From assembly GCA_900316015.1 (NCBI GenBank), contig ONBG01000035.1, positions 1-36,911 on the forward strand: 36,911 bases of DNA, read 5' to 3'. The notes below the pieces were generated by a model. That model was not told the origin of the DNA. It saw only the letters and a list, made by a program, of their open reading frames with translations, and searched no databases. Shown piece by piece: positions 8,223-15,255 of this stretch; position 1 is the stretch's first letter; each line of letters begins with the position of its first letter. Source of the stretch: an uncultured Prevotella sp. (GTDB lineage Bacteria > Bacteroidota > Bacteroidia > Bacteroidales > Bacteroidaceae). A program made the translations under genes and the position numbers.

Positions 8223-9325
8223 AAGTCATCCCGCTCACGCTGAAAAAGAAGGTCGCCTTGGAAGTATGGCACCAGAAACAGGATTTGCAGCGGCGTGAAC
8301 ATCCTTTACGTCAACTGTTTTGGGAATGTACGTTGCGATGCGACCTGAAATGCCGTCATTGTGGGAGCGATTGCAAGATGCAACCGGCAACGAAGGATAT
8401 GCCAAAGGAAGACTTTCTCAGCGTCCTTGATGGCATCGCACACAAGACTGATCCCCATCAGGTATTCGTGATTATCTCTGGTGGGGAACCCCTCATGCGA
8501 CATGATATCGAGGAGTGTGGCGCAGCGATCACCGCGAAAGGATTCCCATGGGGAATGGTGACCAACGCATTGCATCTTACGCCCCAACGGTATGTTAAGC
8601 TCATCCAAGCCGGCATTCGTTCGATGACCATCAGCTTGGATGGGCTGGAAACCGACCATAACTGGATGCGAGGCAACGACCATAGTTTCCGGATGGTGAG
8701 CCAAGCGATCGACATGTTAGTCGCTACGCCAGGCTTCCTCTTTGATATCGTGACCTGCGCTACCCATCGCAATTACCCTCATTTAGACGATATCAAGGAA
8801 TTCCTGATCCAGAAGGGCGTGAAACGATGGCGCCTTTTCTCTGTCTTCCCGGTAGGGCGGGCAGCCAAGGATCCCATGATGAAGCTCACACCGGAGGAAT
8901 TTAGGGGACTGTTCGACTATATCAGGAGGACGCGAGAGGAGGGCAGGATCCATGTCGAATATGGTTGCGAAGGATTCCTTGGCAATGCTGAAGGGGAGGT
9001 TCGCGACCGTTTGTTCTCCTGCCAGGCTGGCGTGATCGTCGGATCAGTATTAGCAGATGGCGCCATCTCTGCTTGCCCCAGTATCCGGGCCGACTATCAT
9101 CAGGGGAATATCTATCAAGATGATTTCATGGATGTCTGGGAAAATCGGTATGCGGTGTACCGTAACCGGGATTGGATGAGAAAAGACGAGTGCGCGTCCT
9201 GCAAGTATTTTCGTTATTGCCGTGGAGGAGGAATGCACCTTAGAGACGGGAATGGGAAACTTCTGTTTTGCCATCTGAGAAGGATGAAGGAAGGGGAGGA
9301 CCAAGGGGAACGAGCCAAAGGATAG
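8219..9325 (+). CDS. Radical SAM/SPASM protein of the rSAM/lipoprotein system (TIGR04133-like)
   Basis: A 368-residue enzyme. The radical SAM cluster motif CxxxCxxC is Cys41-Cys45-Cys48 (FWECTLRCDLKCRHCGSDC), with extra cysteines at 37 and 52. The GGEPL motif follows (IISGGEPLMRHDIEE). A C-terminal SPASM-type region carries Cys268, Cys286, Cys325, Cys328, Cys334 and Cys351 (CQAG..., ISACPSI, CASCKYFRYCRGGG, LLFC), enough for auxiliary [4Fe-4S] clusters. SPASM radical SAM enzymes commonly modify peptides or proteins. The gene overlaps the lipoprotein gene by 4 bp, implying coupled translation. It is cytoplasmic, whereas its partner is an exported lipoprotein, so any modification would have to precede export. 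The reaction is unknown. Confidence 0.9.
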   Translation: MKVIPLTLKKKVALEVWHQKQDLQRREHPLRQLFWECTLRCDLKCRHCGSDCKMQPATKDMPKEDFLSVLDGIAHKTDPHQVFVIISGGEPLMRHDIEECGAAITAKGFPWGMVTNALHLTPQRYVKLIQAGIRSMTISLDGLETDHNWMRGNDHSFRMVSQAIDMLVATPGFLFDIVTCATHRNYPHLDDIKEFLIQKGVKRWRLFSVFPVGRAAKDPMMKLTPEEFRGLFDYIRRTREEGRIHVEYGCEGFLGNAEGEVRDRLFSCQAGVIVGSVLADGAISACPSIRADYHQGNIYQDDFMDVWENRYAVYRNRDWMRKDECASCKYFRYCRGGGMHLRDGNGKLLFCHLRRMKEGEDQGERAKG

Positions 9326-9365
9326 GGAAATGAATGAAATAATGCATGAAATTTCTTCAAAAATA

Positions 9366-9397
9366 TTTGGAGAAGTCAATAATAAGCATTATCTTTG
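9366..9397 (+). promoter_or_regulatory. Strong orphan promoter in the convergent intergenic region
   Basis: TTTG at 9366-9369 and TATCTTTG at 9390-9397, separated by 20 bp, make a near-ideal Bacteroidota promoter. Transcription would begin near 9404. No coding frame follows: the next gene downstream is on the other strand. The transcript instead meets a strong terminator at 9482-9515. Confidence 0.75.
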
Positions 9398-9403
9398 CAA
9401 CAA

Positions 9404-9515
9404 ACAATAAGGTTTGAGTGACCGGAGCGCACGGTCAATAACGATATTTTTTTTAGTGGTTAATTTAGTTTTGTAAGGAATAGGTCTGGGTCGTGAGATT
9501 CGGACTTATTTTTTT
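9404..9515 (+). ncRNA. Candidate small RNA, about 112 nt
   Basis: Defined by a consensus promoter (9366-9397) and an intrinsic terminator (9482-9515) between two convergent genes. It has no start codon with a sensible frame. Besides the terminator there is an internal stem-loop: TGACCG at 9419-9424 pairs with CGGTCA at 9432-9437 around a 7-nt loop (GAGCGCA), followed by a U-rich single-stranded stretch at 9447-9454. The opposite strand contains the 3' flank of the SDR gene, so it could act in trans, or in cis on read-through from that gene. I do not recognise 6S, SRP, tmRNA or RNase P signatures. The start position is inferred from promoter spacing. Confidence 0.55.
9482..9515 (+). terminator. 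Intrinsic terminator with GNRA loop
   Basis: AGGTCTGGGTC at 9482-9492 pairs along 11 bp (including four G-U pairs) with GATTCGGACTT at 9497-9507, closing a GTGA tetraloop. A run of seven T follows at 9509-9515. The flanking AAT/ATT bases extend the stem. Confidence 0.75.
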
Positions 9516-9533
9516 ATCCCTATCGATCGTCTC

Positions 9534-10244
9534 TTACTCCCTGCCTTCGTCGACAATAGGATAGAGCTCAATCAACTCACCTTGGTGGCTTTTCCCATCA
9601 TTGATGACAGCTGCCACTTTCTCACCGACAACATCTACAGAATGCGAACCTGGTCCTGTGTAATGATGGTTCAGGTCGGTTGTCGTAGCACCGGGATGGA
9701 TATCGAAGATCTCTACGGGTACCTTTTTCTTTTTCAATTCCATTGCCATGATGCTCGTCATCGCGTTTTGGGCACACTTGCTGGCGACATAAGCCATGGG
9801 ATGCCAGTAAGGACTGACCTCGGAAGGAACCGTGATATTGACAATACGTCCCTTGTTCTTAGCCAACAAAGGAAGCAGCTGTTGTGTCAGGAAGAAGGTT
9901 CCGATATAGTTGACCTGTATGGTATCGATGACATCTTGTAGGCTTGCGTCGTAACTGGCTACCTCCATGTCGCCAGGGATGCCCGCATTGTTGACCAACA
10001 ATTGCAGGTCAGGGTAATGATTCCTGATTTCCTGGGCAGACCGTTCTATTGAAGGATTGTCAGAAAGGTTCACATATTGCCATCCGATTACGTCAGCCCC
10101 CTCAGCTTTAAGAGCCGACATGGCGTTTCTTGCCCTTTCCTCATTGCGAGCACCAACAATGACCTGCCATCCACTTCTGCCCAAAAACTTGCTGATTCCA
10201 TATCCGATGCCTTTGTTGGCACCTGTCACTAATACTTTTGCCAT
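9534..10244 (-). CDS. Short-chain dehydrogenase/reductase (SDR), NAD(P)-dependent
   Basis: A 236-residue classical SDR. The cofactor-binding motif TGANKGIG is at residues 7-14, NNAG at 85-88, and the catalytic Tyr-x-x-x-Lys is Tyr152/Lys156 (AYVASK), with serines 141 and 144 positioned for the active-site Ser. The start at 10244 was chosen because the Rossmann strand begins immediately (MAKVLVTGANKG) and an AAAGGA ribosome site precedes it. The frame continues upstream but reads through unrelated sequence overlapping the HMA gene. Asn10/Lys11 after the first Gly resemble carbonyl-reductase-like SDRs that use NADPH. The substrate is unknown. It lies 31 bp downstream of the HMA-domain gene and is likely co-transcribed with it, an unusual pairing with no obvious functional link. 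Confidence 0.88.
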   Translation of the reverse strand: MAKVLVTGANKGIGYGISKFLGRSGWQVIVGARNEERARNAMSALKAEGADVIGWQYVNLSDNPSIERSAQEIRNHYPDLQLLVNNAGIPGDMEVASYDASLQDVIDTIQVNYIGTFFLTQQLLPLLAKNKGRIVNITVPSEVSPYWHPMAYVASKCAQNAMTSIMAMELKKKKVPVEIFDIHPGATTTDLNHHYTGPGSHSVDVVGEKVAAVINDGKSHQGELIELYPIVDEGRE

Positions 10245-10275
10245 AAGCGAATCCTTTCGTTCATGCTGTTCATAC

Positions 10276-10485
10276 TTATGCTCCGAAGGTATAACCGGCA
10301 TCTTCAACCGCCTTCTTGAAGGCAGCCTCGTCCGTCTTCGTCTCATCGTATTCAATGCAGACGTTCTTATTTTCGACACTGGCTTCAGCCTTGGACACAC
10401 CATCCAATGCTTGGAGCGCATTCTCTACGCGTGCCTTGCAATGCACGCATTTCATCCCATTTACTTGAAAAGTCTTGTTTGTCAT
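10276..10485 (-). CDS. Heavy-metal-associated (HMA) domain protein, CopZ-like
   Basis: A 69-residue single-domain protein of the ferredoxin-like HMA fold. The metal-binding motif GMKCVHC (MxCxxC form) is at residues 10-16, and the fold ends in VEDAGYTF, typical of copper chaperones and of detached HMA domains. It is cytoplasmic with no signal peptide. Such proteins pass Cu(I) to P-type ATPases or regulators, but no copper ATPase gene lies in the window. It is first in a two-gene unit with the SDR gene and has a recognisable -7 element and an inverted repeat upstream. Metal identity (copper, less likely zinc or mercury) is inferred. Confidence 0.88.
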   Translation of the reverse strand: MTNKTFQVNGMKCVHCKARVENALQALDGVSKAEASVENKNVCIEYDETKTDEAAFKKAVEDAGYTFGA

Positions 10486-10504
10486 TATTTCTTTATTTTA
10501 ATGA

Positions 10505-10537
10505 TGTGATTTTCTTAGTAATCACACTGCAAAGATA
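10505..10537 (-). promoter_or_regulatory. Promoter and candidate operator of the HMA-SDR unit
   Basis: On the minus strand TATCTTTG (10537-10530) is a perfect -7 element, placing the transcription start near 10523. No good -33 element is visible. Spanning the expected start is an inverted repeat of 7 bp arms, TGTGATT at 10505-10511 and AATCACA at 10520-10526, with an 8-bp spacer. Its position is suited to a repressor operator. Confidence 0.5.
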
Positions 10538-10611
10538 ATCTTTCTTTTACCAATATGAGCATCTTCAAGTCTTTAAATGCTGTTTCGCCATCATCTTATA
10601 AAAGTTCCCCA

Positions 10612-11535
10612 TCATTTTATAAGCTTTTTCATGTCACGCTTGCTTTTTGACTTGGTTACCAACCATACACCTGCAAAAACTAAGATGATGGCAAGTCCTT
10701 GGGGGAATGTGAAGATGCTGATACCCGTTAAGACAGAGATCGTGACAGCCACGATGGGTTGCACATTATTGTATACGCTGACAACGGTAGGGCGCAAGGT
10801 ACGCTGCCCCACAATGCTGAGCAGATAGCTCAGGAAGGTCCCGAAGATGATCACATACCCAGTCTCCATCCATGTACGCACAGGCACATTCGCCCATCCA
10901 ATTTGCATCACATGCCCCGAAGAGAAAGGTATGATCAGGATCGAGGCCCATAGGAACATCCACTTGTTGACAGTAATCACGTCATAACGCCGGATCAGAG
11001 GATTGAAAAGGGCAAGATACAAGGCAAAGGACAGTTGCGCCAACAGGCACATCATGTCGCCCCAAATATTGCCCACTTTCGCATTGGCTGCCGACGCACT
11101 GGTCAGGATTAGGATGACAGCCCCCATACAACCCATCAGGACACCACCGGTTTTCTTCCAGGTGACGGGCTCTTTGAGAATGAAGAACGATAATATCATG
11201 GCGAAGATCGGCATCGAAGTGGTGACAATGCTGGCATTAATGGGAGAGGTGATGCTCAGGCCGATGGTAAACATACATTGGTTAGTAACGATTCCAAATA
11301 CTGCTGCTCCGGCAAAGAACATGATGTCTCGTTTGGGAACGTGCACCTTTGTCGTGAAAAGGGATGCTGTCCAAAAGAGGAGAGCAGCCCCAAGGACACG
11401 GAAAGAGACCATGTCAATGCCATCAATGCCATGCGTCATGGCATCTTTGCCTAAAGGAGACATCAGCCCCCAGAACAATTCGGCAGAAAACATACTGAGG
11501 TGAGCCCGCAAGGGGCGTTGGTTATCCTTCATCAT
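10612..11535 (-). CDS. EamA/DMT family transporter
   Basis: A 307-residue integral membrane protein with about ten hydrophobic helices arranged as two EamA repeats. The first repeat starts at AELFWGLMSPLGKDAM. The second contains TVVSVYNNVQPIVAVTISVL, close to the usual P-x-V-A signature of the drug/metabolite transporter superfamily. It has a short basic C-terminal tail (KSKSKRDMKKLIK). Members export amino acids, nucleobases or other small metabolites, or import sugars; the substrate cannot be called. Two adjacent ATG codons (11535 and 11532) could both serve. The gene is transcribed on its own from a TAAATTTG element just upstream and is separated from the HMA-SDR unit by about 75 bp. Confidence 0.88.
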   Translation of the reverse strand: MMKDNQRPLRAHLSMFSAELFWGLMSPLGKDAMTHGIDGIDMVSFRVLGAALLFWTASLFTTKVHVPKRDIMFFAGAAVFGIVTNQCMFTIGLSITSPINASIVTTSMPIFAMILSFFILKEPVTWKKTGGVLMGCMGAVILILTSASAANAKVGNIWGDMMCLLAQLSFALYLALFNPLIRRYDVITVNKWMFLWASILIIPFSSGHVMQIGWANVPVRTWMETGYVIIFGTFLSYLLSIVGQRTLRPTVVSVYNNVQPIVAVTISVLTGISIFTFPQGLAIILVFAGVWLVTKSKSKRDMKKLIK

Positions 11536-11558
11536 CTTTGATCATTTAATAGCGATTG

Positions 11559-11566
11559 CAAATTTA
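11559..11566 (-). promoter_or_regulatory. -7 element of the DMT transporter gene
   Basis: On the minus strand TAAATTTG reads from 11566 to 11559, matching TAnnTTTG. The start of transcription would be near 11552, about 17 nt before the ATG. No convincing -33 element was found. Confidence 0.5.
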
Positions 11567-11911
11567 GGAAAAAGTTGTGGGATATGATCCTAAAAGGTTA
11601 AAAAATATAGAATAATTCCTAAAAAGACAAATATTGTTCCTAATCGTGTATCCATATATTCACAGAAATTCAGATATTTGCAAAATATGAATCATATGAT
11701 GGGTTCCGGACATATTCATTGCACGACAACATGTAGTTCATCCGTCTGATGAGGATCGCCATGAGCACATGAAATAGATGGCTTTTTGTGGCAATAAAGC
11801 ATCGCAGCCCTGCATGTGAAAGTGTGGGGCTTTTACATCTTCCTTGCGTTTCTTCTTTATCTATCTTGTAATTTTCTGGGGCTGGGATTGTTGATTTCCT
11901 TATAAATAGGG
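11567..11911. other. Divergent intergenic region with no supported gene
   Basis: This AT-rich stretch separates the DMT gene from the siderophore receptor promoter. It contains a weak GATATTTG at 11673-11680, a 20-codon open frame at 11687-11749 on the plus strand (reads MNHMMGSGHIHCTTTCSSSV) and the hairpin at 11806-11831. TCATC/GATGA can form a small stem within 11738-11752. None of these is enough to call a gene or a known riboswitch. Confidence 0.4.
11806..11834 (+). terminator. Terminator-like hairpin upstream of the receptor promoter
   Basis: AGCCCTGCAT at 11806-11815 pairs with GTGTGGGGCT at 11822-11831 (10 bp with three G-U pairs) around a GTGAAA loop, followed by only three more T. 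It could end a short transcript arising from the weak element near 11673, or protect the receptor promoter from read-through. The short T-tract makes the call tentative. Confidence 0.35.
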
Positions 11912-11943
11912 ATTGTGAGAATTCAATCTTATGCGTACTTTTG
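11912..11943 (+). promoter_or_regulatory. Promoter of the siderophore receptor-permease unit
   Basis: ATTG at 11912-11915 and TACTTTTG at 11936-11943 are 20 bp apart, with the -7 element perfect and the -33 one base off. Transcription should start near 11950, leaving only about 20 nt of leader. The receptor is therefore not preceded by a long riboswitch-type leader. No clear Fur box was identified by eye. Confidence 0.65.
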
Positions 11944-11969
11944 CAAACGAATATTAAAAAACGTAATAG

Positions 11970-14033
11970 ATGATGATTTTGAATACCTTGATATTGGCTG
12001 TTGCCACCTTAGGAGGTGTGCTACCAGAACCAGCGGACACGAGTATTTATAAGACGGAGAAGATCGATGAGGTCGTGGTTACAGACTTTAAAGTGAACAA
12101 GCGTAACCTAACTTCAACCGCCAAATCAACGGCAGATGAAAAACTCATTCAGAACCAGCAAATTACAAGCTTAAAGGAGTTGACGGCTATCCTGCCTAAT
12201 TTTTATATGCCGGATTATGGATCGCGATCGAGTACCCCTGTCTATATCCGGGGTATTGGTGCTAAGACCAAAGGCTCTGCCGTGGGCTTCTATGTGGATG
12301 GCGTACCCTATAATGAGCCATCGGCTTATGACATTGATGTGAGCGACATCGCTGCTGTCGAGGTCTTACGCGGTCCGCAAGGCACTCTCTTTGGCAGGAA
12401 TGCCATTGGGGGTATCATCAATGTGTTCAACCATAACCCTTTGGACTATCAGAATACTCGTATCAAGGTGGGATATGGAAAATATAACGACGTGATCACA
12501 CAGTTTTCAACTTTCACCAAGCTCAGTCAGCAATTCGGAATCCATGCCTCTGCCACCTACCACCATAATGACGGTATGTTCAAGAATGCCTTCTTAGGCG
12601 AGAAAGTCGATGACATGGATGAAGGGCAAGGCTATCTTGGGTTCTATTGGAGGCCCGCCGAGAACTGGCAGCTGCGCCTGACCAGTTCGTTGAGCTACAG
12701 CGACCAAGGAGGCTATCCCTACGCCCCCTATGATACGGAGAAAGATGTCTTGGCTGAGATCAGCTACAATAGATACAGCGTTTTCCGCCGTTTGGTCTCT
12801 ACCAATGGATTTAATGTGCGATACAATGGCAAGGGATTCAGCTTCAACAGTCAGACCTCCTATCAGTTTATCAAGAGTCACCAAGGTATTGACCAGGACT
12901 TCACCCCTGAAGATAAGTCGTTCGTGGATAATGACTACCATCAGAACATGATCTCTCAGGAGCTGACGCTGAAATCGAACAACATGAGCCGATACCAGTG
13001 GGTAACGGGTGTGTTTGGGATGTTATTCCATACGCATAAGTTTACACAGAACAATTCCAATTCGAAAGGGTACGCTACGCCGACTACTTCTAAGGAACCC
13101 CTTCAGACATTTGCCTTCTATCACCAGAGTTCTTACAATATCTGGAAAGGTCTGTCGGCAACAGCTGGCATACGGTTGGATTATGAACATGCTAAGATCG
13201 ACTATTACCGCGATAAGTTAGTGTTCAAGACCAATGCCCTCACGCACGTGTCCGACTTCATTAGCAAGGATCACTTCTTCCAGGTCACGCCGAAGTTTAC
13301 CTTGCAATACCTGACAACACAGAAAAACCTGTATTATGCCAGCATTACCAGAGGTTACAAGCCTGGAGGCTTTAATAACTCCTTCTCCACGGATATTTAT
13401 CGTGATTATGACCCAGAATATAGTTGGAACTACGAGGTGGGTACCCGCCTGAATCTCGTTCCGGAAGTGCTAAGTTTGGAAGCGGATTTCTTCTATATTG
13501 ACTGGCGTCACATGCAGATTACCACGACTGTGTTAGGAGAAGGTAACGTGACGACAAACTCTGGGCATACGGACAGCAAGGGATTTGAACTGTCCTTGAG
13601 TTGCCGCCCTGTGAAAGGGCTTGATTTCCATGTCAGCTACGGGTATACCTATGCACGCTTCTTGAGCTACAAGAAGAGTGAGAAGGTGGATTATACCGGC
13701 AACAAGCTTCCTATGGTCCCCTCGAACACCTTAGGCATCAACGGTAGCTATACAGTCCTTCCGCAAGGTTGGCTCGATAAGCTCGTGGTGAGCATGGGCA
13801 TGACTGGATTGGGGAAGATCTATTGGGCAGAAGACAATGCCGTGTGCCAGGATTTCTATGCAGTGCTAAATGCTAAGGTCTGTGCAACGAAGGGAATGTT
13901 TACATGGGAACTCTGGGGAAAGAACCTCACCGATACCGATTATATGGCATACGGCTTCAAATCATCGACGGGTAATTATGCGCAGCGTGGCAAGCGTTTG
14001 ACAGTCGGAACATCACTGGCCATTCATTTCTAA
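11970..14033 (+). CDS. TonB-dependent siderophore-type outer-membrane receptor
   Basis: A 687-residue receptor. A signal sequence is followed by a TonB box (EVVVT, residues 34-38) and a plug domain with PVYIRGIGAKTKGSAVGFYVDG and VEVLRGPQGTLFGRNAIGG. A 22-strand-type barrel ends in the expected terminal Phe (SLAIHF). No STN or carboxypeptidase-regulatory domain is present, so it resembles Proteobacterial-style siderophore or cobalamin receptors rather than SusC proteins. The next gene, 4 bp downstream, encodes an RhtX/FptX-like permease, which points to uptake of an intact ferric siderophore. No siderophore biosynthesis gene is in the window, so scavenging of other organisms' siderophores is plausible. 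The start is the first of two adjacent ATG codons. The ligand is unassigned. Confidence 0.9.
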   Translation: MMILNTLILAVATLGGVLPEPADTSIYKTEKIDEVVVTDFKVNKRNLTSTAKSTADEKLIQNQQITSLKELTAILPNFYMPDYGSRSSTPVYIRGIGAKTKGSAVGFYVDGVPYNEPSAYDIDVSDIAAVEVLRGPQGTLFGRNAIGGIINVFNHNPLDYQNTRIKVGYGKYNDVITQFSTFTKLSQQFGIHASATYHHNDGMFKNAFLGEKVDDMDEGQGYLGFYWRPAENWQLRLTSSLSYSDQGGYPYAPYDTEKDVLAEISYNRYSVFRRLVSTNGFNVRYNGKGFSFNSQTSYQFIKSHQGIDQDFTPEDKSFVDNDYHQNMISQELTLKSNNMSRYQWVTGVFGMLFHTHKFTQNNSNSKGYATPTTSKEPLQTFAFYHQSSYNIWKGLSATAGIRLDYEHAKIDYYRDKLVFKTNALTHVSDFISKDHFFQVTPKFTLQYLTTQKNLYYASITRGYKPGGFNNSFSTDIYRDYDPEYSWNYEVGTRLNLVPEVLSLEADFFYIDWRHMQITTTVLGEGNVTTNSGHTDSKGFELSLSCRPVKGLDFHVSYGYTYARFLSYKKSEKVDYTGNKLPMVPSNTLGINGSYTVLPQGWLDKLVVSMGMTGLGKIYWAEDNAVCQDFYAVLNAKVCATKGMFTWELWGKNLTDTDYMAYGFKSSTGNYAQRGKRLTVGTSLAIHF

Positions 14034-14037
14034 GAAC

Positions 14038-15255
14038 ATGATGGAAGAGCAACTCTCTACGAAAAAGAATTTCACGGCGATGAATATCGGGACTTTCTTC
14101 TGCCTGTATATCGCCCAGTATATTCCCATGACCTTTATCATGACCGCCTTGCAGGTGACCATGCGGCAAGACCATTATAGCTTGTCTGCGATAGGCCTGC
14201 TGAACTTGGTAAAGTTGCCATGGCAGTTCAAGTTCCTATGGTCGCCCTTCATTGACCGCCATTGCCTCACCTCTGGTGATTTCAAACGGGCGATTATTTC
14301 CTCAGAAACGATCTACGCCCTGTCGGTGATCCTGATTGGCTTCTTGGATTTAGGGCACGACCTCTATATGGTCTTGATATTGGTTTTCATCTCCATGCTC
14401 GCTTCAGCTACCCAAGATAATATCACTGATGCTTTTGCCATACTTTCTTTTGACAAGAGTGAGCGGGGCAACCTGAACGGGTGGCGTTCCATGGGGCGTT
14501 ATGCCGGTTCCTTCGTGGGGAGTGGCGTCCTCATCATGATGCTGCATAGTTATGGTTGGAAGGTGATTTTCCCTTGCCTTGGTTTCTTTACATTTATCCT
14601 CGCAGTGCCATTGATCTTGAACAAGCATATCCGAATCAAGGAGAAGTCGAGGAAGCAAAAGGCGAAGTTAGCTGATTTTATTTGGTTCTTCTCCCAACGG
14701 CAGATCTGGCCGCAAATAGGGTTCTTGCTTCTCTATTTTGTCGGAATCTTAGGAATTCTCTCCATGATCCGCCCCTATATGGTGGATAAAGGTTTCAACT
14801 TGAAGGAAATCGGGTTCATGATCGGCATTATCGGTACGATCGGTTCCATTCTCATGGCATGGATCGCAGGAAAGCTCGTCCATCGTTTGGGTATCCATCG
14901 CTCTCGCATCCTCGTGGCGGTCATGATCATTCTAGCCCCTTTGTATTTTTTAGGCATGTCGATGACTGCTACGACCATGGTCACTTTGATCATCGGGATC
15001 CTGTATCTGAAAATCTGCCATGCTTCAGCTTCCATTGTGGTCTATACTTCCGCCATGAACTGTGTTAGGGAAGGGCGTGAAGCCACCGACTTCGCCGTAC
15101 AAGTTGCCATTATCCATTTCACGGGTATGCTGATTGCGGTTTTGGCTGGACCTGTTGGACAGCTCTTCGACTACCAAGGACTTTTTATCATCGAAGCTGT
15201 GATTGCAGTGATCAGCCTTATCTATGTGCTTATCGTGTTCAAGGACAAGAAATAG
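14038..15255 (+). CDS. RhtX/FptX-like MFS siderophore permease
   Basis: A 405-residue protein with about twelve hydrophobic helices. Its N-terminal half contains LLNLVKLPWQFKFLWSPFID, a signature shared by AmpG-like and RhtX/FptX transporters. These single-protein inner-membrane importers carry ferric rhizobactin, pyochelin or muropeptides. AmpG is the main alternative, but coupling 4 bp behind a TonB-dependent receptor favours a siderophore or other receptor-delivered ligand. It ends in a basic tail (VFKDKK). The last 34 bp overlap the 3' end of the convergent hemD-like gene, so no terminator separates the two. Two start codons in tandem (14038, 14041) are possible. Confidence 0.83.
   Translation: MMEEQLSTKKNFTAMNIGTFFCLYIAQYIPMTFIMTALQVTMRQDHYSLSAIGLLNLVKLPWQFKFLWSPFIDRHCLTSGDFKRAIISSETIYALSVILIGFLDLGHDLYMVLILVFISMLASATQDNITDAFAILSFDKSERGNLNGWRSMGRYAGSFVGSGVLIMMLHSYGWKVIFPCLGFFTFILAVPLILNKHIRIKEKSRKQKAKLADFIWFFSQRQIWPQIGFLLLYFVGILGILSMIRPYMVDKGFNLKEIGFMIGIIGTIGSILMAWIAGKLVHRLGIHRSRILVAVMIILAPLYFLGMSMTATTMVTLIIGILYLKICHASASIVVYTSAMNCVREGREATDFAVQVAIIHFTGMLIAVLAGPVGQLFDYQGLFIIEAVIAVISLIYVLIVFKDKK

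Noticed and set aside
10245-10421. Upstream extension of the SDR protein
   Set aside because: It overlaps the HMA gene in another frame, and the SDR fold starts at the ATG at 10244 behind a ribosome site.
11746-11752. CTGATGA, the hammerhead ribozyme core sequence
   Set aside because: The required stem II does not form: bases after it do not pair before the GAAA downstream, and no stem I/III partners were found.
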